A stretch of 64,000 nt of DNA from Bacillota bacterium. Lineage in GTDB: Bacteria; Bacillota; UBA4882; UBA8346. The first letter of the stretch is position 1, and each line of letters starts with the position of its first letter. This document shows positions 39,063-47,502 of this stretch, piece by piece. The position numbers and the translations under genes are program-made. Below the pieces are notes generated by a model, which made no database searches, was not told the origin of the DNA, and worked only from the letters and a program-made list of their open reading frames with translations. The stretch spans positions 109,644 to 173,643 of the forward strand of contig JARKQY010000055.1 of NCBI GenBank assembly GCA_029974635.1. The letters run 5' to 3'.

Positions 39063-39131
39063 AGAATATACGTTCGGCTTTCGCTATTTCGATTATAACA
39101 TAACTGAAATATTTTTTCAAACATTTGTTCG
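39063..39131 (-). promoter_or_regulatory. lexA promoter with two candidate LexA boxes
   Basis: On the minus strand TTGAAA (39120-39115), a 17-base spacer and TATAAT (39097-39092) form the lexA promoter. A box at 39118-39131 (CGAACAAATGTTTG, one mismatch to CGAAC-N4-GTTCG) overlaps the -35. A weaker box at 39063-39076 (CGAACGTATATTCT) lies downstream of the start. Confidence 0.8.
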
Positions 39132-39139
39132 TTTTTTGC

Positions 39140-39193
39140 TTGACCAGAACAACTGTTCGTGTTACAATAAACATGAACACGAACAGTTGTTTG
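39140..39193 (+). promoter_or_regulatory. SOS promoter of the yneA-like gene with two LexA boxes
   Basis: TTGACC (39140-39145), a 17-base spacer and TACAAT (39163-39168). A LexA box, AGAACAACTGTTCG (39146-39159, perfect GAAC-N4-GTTC), fills the spacer. A second, CGAACAGTTGTTTG (39180-39193), covers the early transcript. Tight repression is expected. Confidence 0.87.
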
Positions 39194-39224
39194 GTATATT
39201 TAATTTCCGATTGGGGTGAATGCT

Positions 39225-39533
39225 ATGGTTATTCAATACAAAGGTATTAAGTATCAATGGGCTTTTTTCAAATTTTTCGTGAATATTTGTATCATCTTAG
39301 CGATATTGGTGATCATGATCTCGTATGTTTCCAGTATTGCCAAGGCAACCTTCGAACCAAAACAGATTACGATTACCGTTCATCGTGGCGATACTTTGTG
39401 GTCAATTGCCAGAAAGCTGGACCCCAACTCGGATCCCCGCCGGGTTATCGAAGAGATTAAACAGAGAAATAATCTAAAAAGTTCCGCCTTGATGAAAGGA
39501 CAGAGATTACAATTGATTGTTGACCGCAATTAA
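39225..39533 (+). CDS. yneA: YneA-like SOS cell-division suppressor (LysM)
   Basis: A 102-residue protein with one N-terminal membrane helix (FFVNICIILAILVIMISYVSSI) and a LysM domain (ITVHRGDTLWSIARKL...VIEEIKQRNNLKSSALMKGQRLQLIV). Divergence from lexA, the SOS promoter and this architecture are those of B. subtilis YneA, which delays division after DNA damage. ATG at 39225 is six bases after GGGGTG; a GTG at 39216 is possible but lies within that site. Confidence 0.85.
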   Translation: MVIQYKGIKYQWAFFKFFVNICIILAILVIMISYVSSIAKATFEPKQITITVHRGDTLWSIARKLDPNSDPRRVIEEIKQRNNLKSSALMKGQRLQLIVDRN

Positions 39534-39588
39534 TCCAATATATATTAACCTATCTTTTGATAAAATATTACAACTAGGAGGAGTTTAT

Positions 39589-39753
39589 ATGAGAACTGAA
39601 AAAAGGTCCAAGCAGCCCGGATCCCGTTTAACAAAGGAATTGCCGAATACGCCCGATGCACGGAAAGCCCAATTGGATTATATGTGTACTTATATGACCT
39701 GGTTGACAATTAAAGAACAATATACGAAAGATTTGAGCCTGTCAGCCAGTTAG
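39589..39753 (+). CDS. Small protein downstream of yneA
   Basis: A 54-residue, basic then Tyr/Met-rich protein: MRTEKRSKQPGSRLTKELPN followed by TPDARKAQLDYMCTYMTWLT. CTAGGAGGAG gives an excellent ribosome site before ATG 39589; the longer frame overlaps yneA. No terminator is seen between yneA and this gene, so it may be SOS-co-regulated. Family not recognised; it is not YneB or YnzC by eye. Confidence 0.65.
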   Translation: MRTEKRSKQPGSRLTKELPNTPDARKAQLDYMCTYMTWLTIKEQYTKDLSLSAS

Positions 39754-39775
39754 GAAACTGAATTTATGATAAGTG

Positions 39776-39815
39776 AAAACCGGAAACCAAGAGTTAGTTT
39801 TGGTTTCCGGTTTTT
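39776..39815. terminator. 15-bp terminator after the yneA unit
   Basis: AAAACCGGAAACCAA and TTGGTTTCCGGTTTT form a perfect stem around nine bases, ending in T5. It can serve both the yneA unit and the convergent gene at 39856. Confidence 0.9.
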
Positions 39816-39855
39816 AATTCGCCTTCTAAAGCTCCCTTTTAATCTTACAACCCCT

Positions 39856-40815
39856 TTATTTTTGTAAAGCCTGGAAATTTTCTCCCGGCTTTGGCAGATC
39901 AATTGGAATTAAGATACGGCGTTCGTTTATTTCCCGATCAATAATATTTTGCGCCATCAGGTTGATCTCTGGTGTTACACCGCGAATTGTTATTTTAAAG
40001 GTGCTTAGTTGCACCCACCAGCTGTGATCGATGCCGTCGATAAAGAAATCAAATTTCGATAAGATGGAACCGGCATCATCCAGTTTGATTTCAAATCCAA
40101 AATCCGGTCGGTATGATGCGGAAAAATCAAAGGCAATTATGGCCTTGCCGGTATTGATATCGAAAAGATCGCAGTTGATGTTTTTAAATTCAGCCTGAAA
40201 TCTTCCCCCGCTAATGGGAACGGAAATTTCTCTAAAATGGTCTAGACCGGCCGGGTTGTTGATGAAAGCCTGATTTACAATGGAAGTGAGGTTTTCATTT
40301 TTAAATACTTGGTAGTCGGAATGCGGCTGGTTGTCAGACCAGAATTGCCGGCCAACTAAACGCTTATTTATCATATTTTTGGTGACAGCTAAAGCTACAT
40401 CGGCTAGAAATTTACTGGAACGCAAGCCGCCTTCCAAACCCAGACAGTAAGCGCCTACTTGGGGAGACTCACCATTGCTGATCCTTATTTCAAAATTGAG
40501 CGCGCCCTGAATATCAATCTTTTTATAGTAAACGGTAAATTTTAGGTGCATTTGACCCGTCGCAATATTGAACTCGGCCTCATGTAATTTAAAATCGGAA
40601 ATTGGCCCGTCTTTCACAAGAGCATTCTTCATTTCCGGTTCTTGATCACGAATCAGGGTTGATATGTAATTGTTAAAAATTTGGGCATCCAAATGTTTCA
40701 ATGATAACGGCGGATTATGAATAACCGCACTTTCCTCGGCAAAAGCGGCCAATGAAAGTAACAATATAATAAGCAGCGTCAACAAAATACTTTTCCAAAC
40801 CGATTTAAACATCAT
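39856..40815 (-). CDS. Secreted protein of unknown function
   Basis: A 319-residue protein with a clear signal peptide (SVWKSILLTLLIILLLSLAAFA, cleavage likely after AFA). The mature part is beta-rich (FKLHEAEFNIATGQMHLKFTVYYKKIDIQGALNFEI; RFQAEFKNINCDLFDINTGKAIIAFDFSASYRP). It resembles lipid-binding sheet domains such as DUF2993, but the match is only impressionistic. AAGGAGA precedes tandem ATGs at 40815 and 40812. Monocistronic. Confidence 0.75.
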   Translation of the reverse strand: MMFKSVWKSILLTLLIILLLSLAAFAEESAVIHNPPLSLKHLDAQIFNNYISTLIRDQEPEMKNALVKDGPISDFKLHEAEFNIATGQMHLKFTVYYKKIDIQGALNFEIRISNGESPQVGAYCLGLEGGLRSSKFLADVALAVTKNMINKRLVGRQFWSDNQPHSDYQVFKNENLTSIVNQAFINNPAGLDHFREISVPISGGRFQAEFKNINCDLFDINTGKAIIAFDFSASYRPDFGFEIKLDDAGSILSKFDFFIDGIDHSWWVQLSTFKITIRGVTPEINLMAQNIIDREINERRILIPIDLPKPGENFQALQK

Positions 40816-41056
40816 TCATGTCTCCTTGAAGTTATGTGAAAAAGTTTCTTTTCGTAATATAGAATAAACCATACCGATTATTTTGTCAAAAATAAACACT
40901 TGAAAATGTAAGCGAATGATTGGTATATCATCTGGAAACATCTTTATACGGTTTGTTGGAATTTTAAGCAGAAATCGGCGATGGACTTAATATACATTAA
41001 TGGAATAGAAGGATGAAGGATATAGTTTTATTTTTATTAAGACTCAAGGAGGAGAC

Positions 41057-42868
41057 ATGTTGATCCTGCCGAATGGTATGTATTCAAAAATTAATGAAAA
41101 TCTTATATCGCAGCAGCAAGAAGCCTTACGGCGTTATATGGAAAGAGGAAGCCGGCGCCAACATATTGCTGCGGAGTTGCAAACCAAAACTCCTTTGGAG
41201 GTAGATACTCCGAAGCGAGTTGCTTTACGCAAGGCACTTATCAATCCCCGCGACGGCTTGGCATTGGAGCGTTTGATCGGTAAAAGCGACTTATTTCCCA
41301 TTTCATATCTCGAGGCAGGCCTAAAAGCCGGTAAATCAGTGTGCCGAATTGAGTTGCGGGATCATATCGGAAGAGTACTTGGACACGGTACTGGCTTTCT
41401 AGTTTCTCCAGTTTTATTGCTGACGAATCATCATGTTTTGGAAGATGCGGATACGGCCCGCTTCAGTCTTGCCCAGTTCAATTATGAAACGGATCTTAAT
41501 TCACGTCCGCGGCAAATTAAAAGTTTCCGGTTTGAACCCGAACGGCTGTTTATTACCGATATAAAACTCGATTTTACACTGGTGGCGCTGGAAGCAAGTT
41601 CAATAGACGGGATCACTTTGAGTGAATTTGGTTATCTGCCTTTATTAGCGGAAACCGGCAAAGCGCTGTTGGGTGAATATGTCTCCATCATTCAGCATCC
41701 GTCGGGGGCGCCGAAAGCGGTGGCGATAAGGGAGAATAAAATTACCGACATATTCGACGACTTCATTCATTATAGCACCGATACGGAGCCAGGTTCATCG
41801 GGTTCTCCGGTGTTCAACGATGAATGGCTCGTAATTGCCCTCCACCATGCCGGGGTTCCGGACCCGGACGATGTTCGAAAGTTCATCGCCAATGAAGGAA
41901 TTCGCATCAGCAGTATTATTAAATTTCTCACAGTTCAGAAATTGCTTCCGGGCGAGAAAGAGTTAATCGATAATCTGATAAAAAGCATTTCAAAAGGATC
42001 TGGATTGGATGTTGCTCCGAAATCCAGAAAAATGCTGATAAAAGAGTTAAATCCGGAATGGTATGAAGACGCAACGGGCTACGACCCTAATTTCTTGAGT
42101 GATAGCCGCGAAATACCTCTTCCGAAACTGTCAGCCGCGCTGGAAAAGGACGCTTTGCCGGTTAAAACCGGCGGGAAAGTTTTGCATTACACCCATTTTT
42201 CAATCGTTATGAGTAAATCCCGCCGTTTGGCTTTATATACCGCAGTTAACATTGACGGGAATAAACTGCTTGCGCTTAAGCGCGCGAAAGACAAATGGTA
42301 TTTTGATTCCCGCATCGATAGCAAGTATCAATGCGGTCCGGCGCTTTATGATACCAATGATCTGGACCGGGGCCACCTGGTGCGGCGGCTTGATCCGGTA
42401 TGGGGAGAACTGGCGGTCAAGGCCAATGAAGATACGTTTCATTTCACCAATTGCGCTCCGCAGCACAAGAATTTTAACCAAAAAACCTGGCAGGAGTTGG
42501 AGGACTATATTTTAAATAATTCCAGGAATCATCAGCTTAAAGTATCGGTATTTACCGGACCGGTCTTCCGTAGCGACGACGTGGTATATCGCGGCCAGTT
42601 TCAGATTCCGGCCGAATATTGGAAAGTGGCTGTAATGGGGAAAGAAGACGATATGCTGTCGGCAACCGCTTATTTACAAACACAGAAAAATCTGATTCAC
42701 GACCTGGAATTTGCATACGGGCAGTATAAAACGTATCAAGTGCCAATTACCAAGATTGAAAATATAACTGGTTTGGATTTTGGAAACCTGCGCAATTATG
42801 ACCCGCTGGGCCGGACTGAGGCCGTCGTGGGCCATATTATTGAAAAGCAGGAGGATATTAAAATTTGA
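41057..42868 (+). CDS. Trypsin-like protease fused to DNA/RNA non-specific endonuclease
   Basis: A 603-residue two-enzyme fusion with no signal peptide. Residues about 90-290 are a trypsin/V8-type serine protease: GTGFLVSPVLLLTNHHVL (His126), KLDFTLVAL (Asp172) and PGSSGSPVF (Ser248). Residues about 370-595 are a NUC endonuclease: YTHFSIVMSKSRRLALYTAVNIDG, the DRGHLVRR motif (His440) and TNCAPQHKNFNQKTWQELE with the metal-binding Asn. All catalytic residues of both domains appear present. The N-terminal 90 residues are helical and charged. AAGGAGGAGAC precedes ATG. Similar trypsin plus effector fusions are known from bacterial conflict systems; a cytoplasmic defence or toxin role is inference. 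Confidence 0.9.
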   Translation: MLILPNGMYSKINENLISQQQEALRRYMERGSRRQHIAAELQTKTPLEVDTPKRVALRKALINPRDGLALERLIGKSDLFPISYLEAGLKAGKSVCRIELRDHIGRVLGHGTGFLVSPVLLLTNHHVLEDADTARFSLAQFNYETDLNSRPRQIKSFRFEPERLFITDIKLDFTLVALEASSIDGITLSEFGYLPLLAETGKALLGEYVSIIQHPSGAPKAVAIRENKITDIFDDFIHYSTDTEPGSSGSPVFNDEWLVIALHHAGVPDPDDVRKFIANEGIRISSIIKFLTVQKLLPGEKELIDNLIKSISKGSGLDVAPKSRKMLIKELNPEWYEDATGYDPNFLSDSREIPLPKLSAALEKDALPVKTGGKVLHYTHFSIVMSKSRRLALYTAVNIDGNKLLALKRAKDKWYFDSRIDSKYQCGPALYDTNDLDRGHLVRRLDPVWGELAVKANEDTFHFTNCAPQHKNFNQKTWQELEDYILNNSRNHQLKVSVFTGPVFRSDDVVYRGQFQIPAEYWKVAVMGKEDDMLSATAYLQTQKNLIHDLEFAYGQYKTYQVPITKIENITGLDFGNLRNYDPLGRTEAVVGHIIEKQEDIKI

Positions 42869-42934
42869 TGCATAAATACATTGACGTCAGTAAAAACTTA
42901 TACAGTTCACTTTCCAAAAAAAATTAGGTAAGAG

Positions 42935-43441
42935 ATGTCCAATTCATTTTATATTAAAATCTATAAACTGCATAAAGAAGATATTTATTTGTTGGCTGGT
43001 ACTTTGGGATTTTTTACAACAGCTATATATTTAATTGTCGATTATATATTAAGCCTGATTTTTAAGTCATATCCGATTCCTTATTATTCATCTCAGTTGG
43101 TGTTATCTCATTCCAACACTGGCTGGGCATTTTTTTATGGAATCATGGCCGATTTAATAGCGGGAACTTTTCTTGGTGCGGTTACGGCATTTGTGTTGGC
43201 ACGAACCAATTATAAAAATTTAGTTCAAAAAGGAATCATAGCAGGGGGGGTATTATGGGTTATGCATGTAAGTATAATTCCAAAAATTTGGAGCCCTGAA
43301 TTATTAAAGTTTATTAACCCTGCAACAGGAGTTCAATCTTTTTACACTCATATTTTTTGGGGAATATTGTATGGATTTATTTTCGCCCGGTTTGTTAGTG
43401 AAATAAATAAATCGAATGCGATAAAAAATAAATTGCAATAG
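42935..43441 (+). CDS. Four-TM membrane protein, unknown
   Basis: A 168-residue integral membrane protein with about four helices (YLLAGTLGFFTTAIYLIVDYIL; AFFYGIMADLIAGTFLGAVTAFVLA; GIIAGGVLWVMHVSII; THIFWGILYGFIFARFV). It looks like a YqhR-type protein in outline; I would not name it. It follows the protease-nuclease gene by 66 bases. Base composition is more A+T-rich than upstream. Confidence 0.75.
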   Translation: MSNSFYIKIYKLHKEDIYLLAGTLGFFTTAIYLIVDYILSLIFKSYPIPYYSSQLVLSHSNTGWAFFYGIMADLIAGTFLGAVTAFVLARTNYKNLVQKGIIAGGVLWVMHVSIIPKIWSPELLKFINPATGVQSFYTHIFWGILYGFIFARFVSEINKSNAIKNKLQ

Positions 43442-43610
43442 TTAGGATATGCATTTTTTACTTCCTTCCCAAACCATTTCTGTTTCTCCTCTCGCAAAGC
43501 TCCTAATTTGAGTATGGAAATTAATTCTATCTGCCAGTACCAAGGTACCGATATCTTTAATTTTTGAGCATTAAAACAGTACTTTTCCAGTACCATCGTA
43601 AGATGACGTT

Positions 43611-43679
43611 GCTTGAAATGGGTGATATGGTGATATTATGAAATTAATTTAAAGTCATTTGAAATGGCTTGATATGATT
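43611..43679 (+). repeat. Repeated 21-bp motif upstream of the first serine hydrolase
   Basis: TTGAAATGGCTTGATATGATT at 43659-43679 occurs identically at 45378-45398, upstream of the paralogous hydrolase. A degenerate third copy (GCTTGAAATGGGTGATATGG) is at 43611-43630. The 307 bases 43442-43748 hold no other gene. Confidence 0.7.
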
Positions 43680-43748
43680 TCTTTGGAACGGGGTATATTT
43701 AATGGCATGAAGCGGAAAAGATGAAGAATCGAAGGGGAGGGATTTAAA

Positions 43749-45353
43749 ATGACGGTGAAATTATTTAAAGGGAAATTCATAAGAGTTTGGATGTCGGCAT
43801 TTTTCAGTTTAGCCCTTCTGGCAATTCCGGCGGCGGCCACTATCGGGGCGGATTCAGCCCAGAAAACTTCGGCGGCGGACGGATATTGGCCGGGAACCGA
43901 ATGGCGGACCTCAAGCCCGGAGGAGCAAGGGATGGATTCAAGTTATATTCGGGGGATGATTGAATACATTCAAGAACAGAAAAAAGACATCCATAGTCTG
44001 TTGATTGTTCGGAACGGTTATTTGGTGACCGAGGCTTATTTCTATCCATACCAAAAGGGAGTAAAACATGCTATAAACTCATGCACCAAGAGTGTTACTT
44101 CTGCTTTGGTCGGGATTGCTATCAATGAAGGATATATTAAATCCATTAATGATAAGGTACTCAGCTTTTTCCTGGATTTAAAGATTGCCAATTTGGATAA
44201 AAGAAAGAAAGCCCTGACCTTGGAACACCTTCTCAAAATGACTGCCGGTTTTGATTGGGTTGAAGAAGGTTACTATGGCTCGGAAGATGATTCTACGATT
44301 CAAATGATTAACAGTAAAGATCCGGTACAATTTATACTTGATCATAAAATGATCCAGGAACCCGGAGAAAGTTTTTATTATTGTACCGGTGCTTCACATT
44401 TGTTATCGGCTACTCTCCAAAAAACAACCGGGAAAAGCATTTTGGAGTATGGTCAGGAAAAACTATTGGGTCCGATGGGGATTACTGATATATATTGGAC
44501 TTCCGACAGGAAAGGTATTACATACGGCGGGCTCGGGTTATATTTAACGCCCCGCGATATGGCCAAGTTCGGCTATTTGTTTTTAAAAAAGGGGAAATGG
44601 GGTGCTAACCAAATTGTTCCGGAAAAATGGGTTCAAGAATCGACCCGAAAGCACATTGGGTTTCCTTATGATCAGGGATCAGGTTATGGGTATCAATGGT
44701 GGACAACTTCCGGCTATTCGGCTAGAGGTTTGGGAGGGCAATACATCATTGTCTTCCCGGAATCCAATTTAGTGGTGGTATTTACCAGTGGACTTCGAGG
44801 CATGGACTATCCGCTGCCTTTTTCTTTCACCACTAATTATATTCTGGCATCGATTAAGTCCGATAAACCATTAGCTAAGAATCCGGCCTCGGAAGCGGCA
44901 TTGAACAAAATCATCACGGAAGTCGGTCAAGCGCCCGAATTCAAACCTGTATCTGAATTACCCGAAATATGTGATACTATCTCCGGTAAACAATATCGAA
45001 TTGATGATTCCAGTTCATTTTCTTTCCAATTTGGGAATGCTCCCAATGAATGCATCTTTCAAGAGTTGGTTAATGATACTAAATATGAAGTTCGTATCGG
45101 TTTGGATGATATTTACCGGGTCAACCAAATGGACCAATTACCGCCCTTGCGACTTTTGCCGGGAACGAATCAACTGGCGGCTAAAGGCCGCTGGATAAAC
45201 AATACTACCTTTGAAATGAACCTTCAGAATTTATTCGAATGGGATGAAATCAAAGCTATTTTTAGCTTTAAAGATGATACTGTATCGTTTGAACTTGTTT
45301 ATAAAGTGTTAGAAAATACCATTGCAAAGGGCGAAGGCATTCTGCAACCATAA
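43749..45353 (+). CDS. Secreted beta-lactamase-fold serine hydrolase (paralogue 1)
   Basis: A 534-residue exported class C beta-lactamase/penicillin-binding-like hydrolase. A signal peptide (RVWMSAFFSLALLAIPAAATIGA) is followed by the hydrolase domain with SCTK (Ser111-Lys114, the SxxK motif), YCTG in place of the usual YxN, and GGLGLYLTPRDMAKFGYLFLKKGKWG. HIGF...GYGYQWWTTSGYSARGLGGQYI lies at the C-terminal motif. Residues about 400-534 form an extra domain absent from paralogue 2. It may be an esterase or D-aminopeptidase rather than a resistance enzyme. Confidence 0.85.
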   Translation: MTVKLFKGKFIRVWMSAFFSLALLAIPAAATIGADSAQKTSAADGYWPGTEWRTSSPEEQGMDSSYIRGMIEYIQEQKKDIHSLLIVRNGYLVTEAYFYPYQKGVKHAINSCTKSVTSALVGIAINEGYIKSINDKVLSFFLDLKIANLDKRKKALTLEHLLKMTAGFDWVEEGYYGSEDDSTIQMINSKDPVQFILDHKMIQEPGESFYYCTGASHLLSATLQKTTGKSILEYGQEKLLGPMGITDIYWTSDRKGITYGGLGLYLTPRDMAKFGYLFLKKGKWGANQIVPEKWVQESTRKHIGFPYDQGSGYGYQWWTTSGYSARGLGGQYIIVFPESNLVVVFTSGLRGMDYPLPFSFTTNYILASIKSDKPLAKNPASEAALNKIITEVGQAPEFKPVSELPEICDTISGKQYRIDDSSSFSFQFGNAPNECIFQELVNDTKYEVRIGLDDIYRVNQMDQLPPLRLLPGTNQLAAKGRWINNTTFEMNLQNLFEWDEIKAIFSFKDDTVSFELVYKVLENTIAKGEGILQP

Positions 45354-45377
45354 AACGGGAAAATACGATGATGTCGC

Positions 45378-45398
45378 TTGAAATGGCTTGATATGATT
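45378..45398 (+). repeat. Second copy of the 21-bp upstream motif
   Basis: Identical to 43659-43679. It lies between the two hydrolase genes, about 68 bases before the second start, suggesting that a gene plus leader was duplicated. Confidence 0.7.
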
Positions 45399-45465
45399 CC
45401 TGAATATGGGTTTGTTGATTTCGAGTCTTTATCCGATTTAATACTTCAAAAGGGAGGGTATTGAG

Positions 45466-46530
45466 TTGATAAAATTACGAAAGCTCGCCGTTACGATATT
45501 AGTTGTCGCGATCAGTGCAATTTCAGTATCGCTTAATTGTTTCTCAATGAATGACAAAAGTGACTGGAAGATTTCGACTCCGGAAACGCAGGGGATCGAT
45601 CTCAAAACATTATCAAAATCGGAGAATGCCATCAAGAATGATTATAAGGCGGTTACAAGTCTTTTAGTTGTGAGACATGGTTACCTTGTCTATGAAAAGT
45701 ATTACTTGGGAAATAACAAAAATGATTGCACCCATGTTTTTTCAGTTACCAAAAGCGTAATGTCCGCATTAACGGGAATCGCCTTAAGAGAGAAATTTAT
45801 TATAGGACTTGATCAAAAGATATCCGACGTGTATCCGGAATATTTTAAAAACACGGAGCCGAAGAAAAAAGAAATTACGATTAAAAATCTGCTCACCATG
45901 ACCGGCGGGCTGGAATCGGTTGACAACAATTACAATGCATGGTTTCATAGCGACGATTGGTTTGAGTATGTCATCAACAGACCGCTCGCTTCCAATCCCG
46001 GAGAAAAATTCACCTATAACACAGGTCTGACTCACCTACTGGGCGGCGTAATTGCCAAATCGGCAAAAATGAGTATCAAAAAGTTTGCCGACAAGTATCT
46101 CTTCAGTCATTTGGGGATTACCAATTACAGGTGGGATACTGATCCGAAGGGCAACTATGGCGGCGGGCATCTTTTATTCTTGACGCCCCGCGACATGGCC
46201 AAGTTCGGTTATTTATACCTAAAGGGCGGTAAATGGGGGGAGAAACAGGTGGTGCCGGAGGAATGGGTCAAGGAATCCACCAGGGTACATGCGGATCCCG
46301 GCGATGGAAGGAAATACGGATATCTTTGGTGGCTTGAAAACAAAAGGGATAAAGTCCATAATAAGCAGGTTTCGATGTTTTCGGCGGTTGGCTACGGGGG
46401 ACAATATATTACCGTGATTCCCGAACTTGATTTGGTTGCCGTTATTACCTGCGATGCCTATCTCCCGTCAAACAAAAAGGATGCCACCATTCAAATCATT
46501 GTTGATCATGTTATTCCGTCGGTTCGGTGA
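45466..46530 (+). CDS. Secreted beta-lactamase-fold serine hydrolase (paralogue 2)
   Basis: A 354-residue protein with a signal sequence (LAVTILVVAISAISVSLNCFS). It has the SxxK motif SVTK (Ser93-Lys96), YNTGLTHL at the second motif, GGGHLLFLTPRDMAKFGYLYLKGGKWG and GYGGQYI. It shares long blocks with paralogue 1 (LTPRDMAKFGYL, PEEWVKESTR) but lacks its C-terminal domain. The TTG start follows GGGAGGG. A terminator follows. Confidence 0.85.
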   Translation: MIKLRKLAVTILVVAISAISVSLNCFSMNDKSDWKISTPETQGIDLKTLSKSENAIKNDYKAVTSLLVVRHGYLVYEKYYLGNNKNDCTHVFSVTKSVMSALTGIALREKFIIGLDQKISDVYPEYFKNTEPKKKEITIKNLLTMTGGLESVDNNYNAWFHSDDWFEYVINRPLASNPGEKFTYNTGLTHLLGGVIAKSAKMSIKKFADKYLFSHLGITNYRWDTDPKGNYGGGHLLFLTPRDMAKFGYLYLKGGKWGEKQVVPEEWVKESTRVHADPGDGRKYGYLWWLENKRDKVHNKQVSMFSAVGYGGQYITVIPELDLVAVITCDAYLPSNKKDATIQIIVDHVIPSVR

Positions 46531-46675
46531 AGGCCTTAAAGAAAGGCTGTTTATGGTTCGGCAACTCTGATATTCTATCCCAAAAATTTACGATAGTTTG
46601 TGAATGGTTAAATTCATGCAGTATAATAAAATAAATAATATATTCAGCCAACAATAAAGCGGAAAATAATTGTCG

Positions 46676-46710
46676 ATACGCTAAGAAACTAATAAATCTT
46701 AGCGTATTTT
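46676..46710 (+). terminator. Terminator after the serine hydrolase pair
   Basis: ATACGCTAAGA (46676-46686) and TCTTAGCGTAT (46697-46707) form an 11-bp stem followed by TTTATATTTATTT. The bases from here to 46936 hold no gene. Confidence 0.85.
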
Positions 46711-46936
46711 ATATTTATTTAATCCCAAAATTCAAAAATAAGCAATAAAATCTTGTATTACCAAAGGGAATGCTTCCACGTTAAAACCCACACATGTCAA
46801 AGTAAAAAGTAATCAAATATCAAACACAGCAATATGGATGGGGGCTTTTCGAGGATTTTTTGAGTCGTATAATACATATTATGTTAACTAAAAATATTTT
46901 ACATGGTGATCCTTAAACTTGGCGGCTAAAGTTTAG

Positions 46937-47470
46937 TTAAAATTTTTCACTTTTCATACATTCACGAATCCAGGTATCTGCAATTTCTGCTGTTTCCTCC
47001 AACGTTAGCCTTGAGTTGTTAAGCAACTTGATGTTTGGAGTTGTTTTATTGGCGTTATCCTTGAGCCATCTGTTAAAATCAATTGAGCTTTTTATCCAAT
47101 TATCATCAGTGACACCCCTGCCATGGCATATTCGTTCTTCTAAAACCTCATCATCACATACAATGGCTAAATAATAAATAGATGAAAAACCGCTTCTTCC
47201 GTAGCAAACTTCAAGTTGTTTAGGCACCGCACACCCGCATAAAACAACAGGCTTTTCTATTTGTGAAATAATACTACAAAGTCTTAACCAAAGCTCCCGA
47301 TAGTTTCGATAGTCGTCTTCGGGAGTGTTGTATATATCATCCCAAAGTAAATCACTTTCCATGACAATATACTCTGTTTCTCTTTTAAAGAGAATTTCCG
47401 CCATTGTGGATTTACCGACACAGCTTGCACCGGTGATAATAAACAATGGCAGCTTTTTGCTTGATTCCAT
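46937..47470 (-). CDS. P-loop NTPase/kinase-like protein
   Basis: A 177-residue protein starting MESSKKLPLFIITGASCVGKSTMAEILFKR, with a Walker A motif GASCVGKST near residue 14. The pattern is that of small adenylate-kinase-like or antibiotic/nucleoside kinase-like AAA_33 proteins (VVLCGCAVPKQLE...EERICHGRG). The substrate is unknown. ATG at 47470 follows AAGAAGGGA; the longer frame would overlap the upstream gene. Confidence 0.8.
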   Translation of the reverse strand: MESSKKLPLFIITGASCVGKSTMAEILFKRETEYIVMESDLLWDDIYNTPEDDYRNYRELWLRLCSIISQIEKPVVLCGCAVPKQLEVCYGRSGFSSIYYLAIVCDDEVLEERICHGRGVTDDNWIKSSIDFNRWLKDNANKTTPNIKLLNNSRLTLEETAEIADTWIRECMKSEKF

Positions 47471-47502
47471 ATTTTTCGTCCCTTCTTTGGCTAGGTCCAA
47501 AA

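Noticed and set aside
42869..42934. TTGACG near 42888 as a promoter for the four-TM gene
   Set aside because: No -10 at an acceptable distance.
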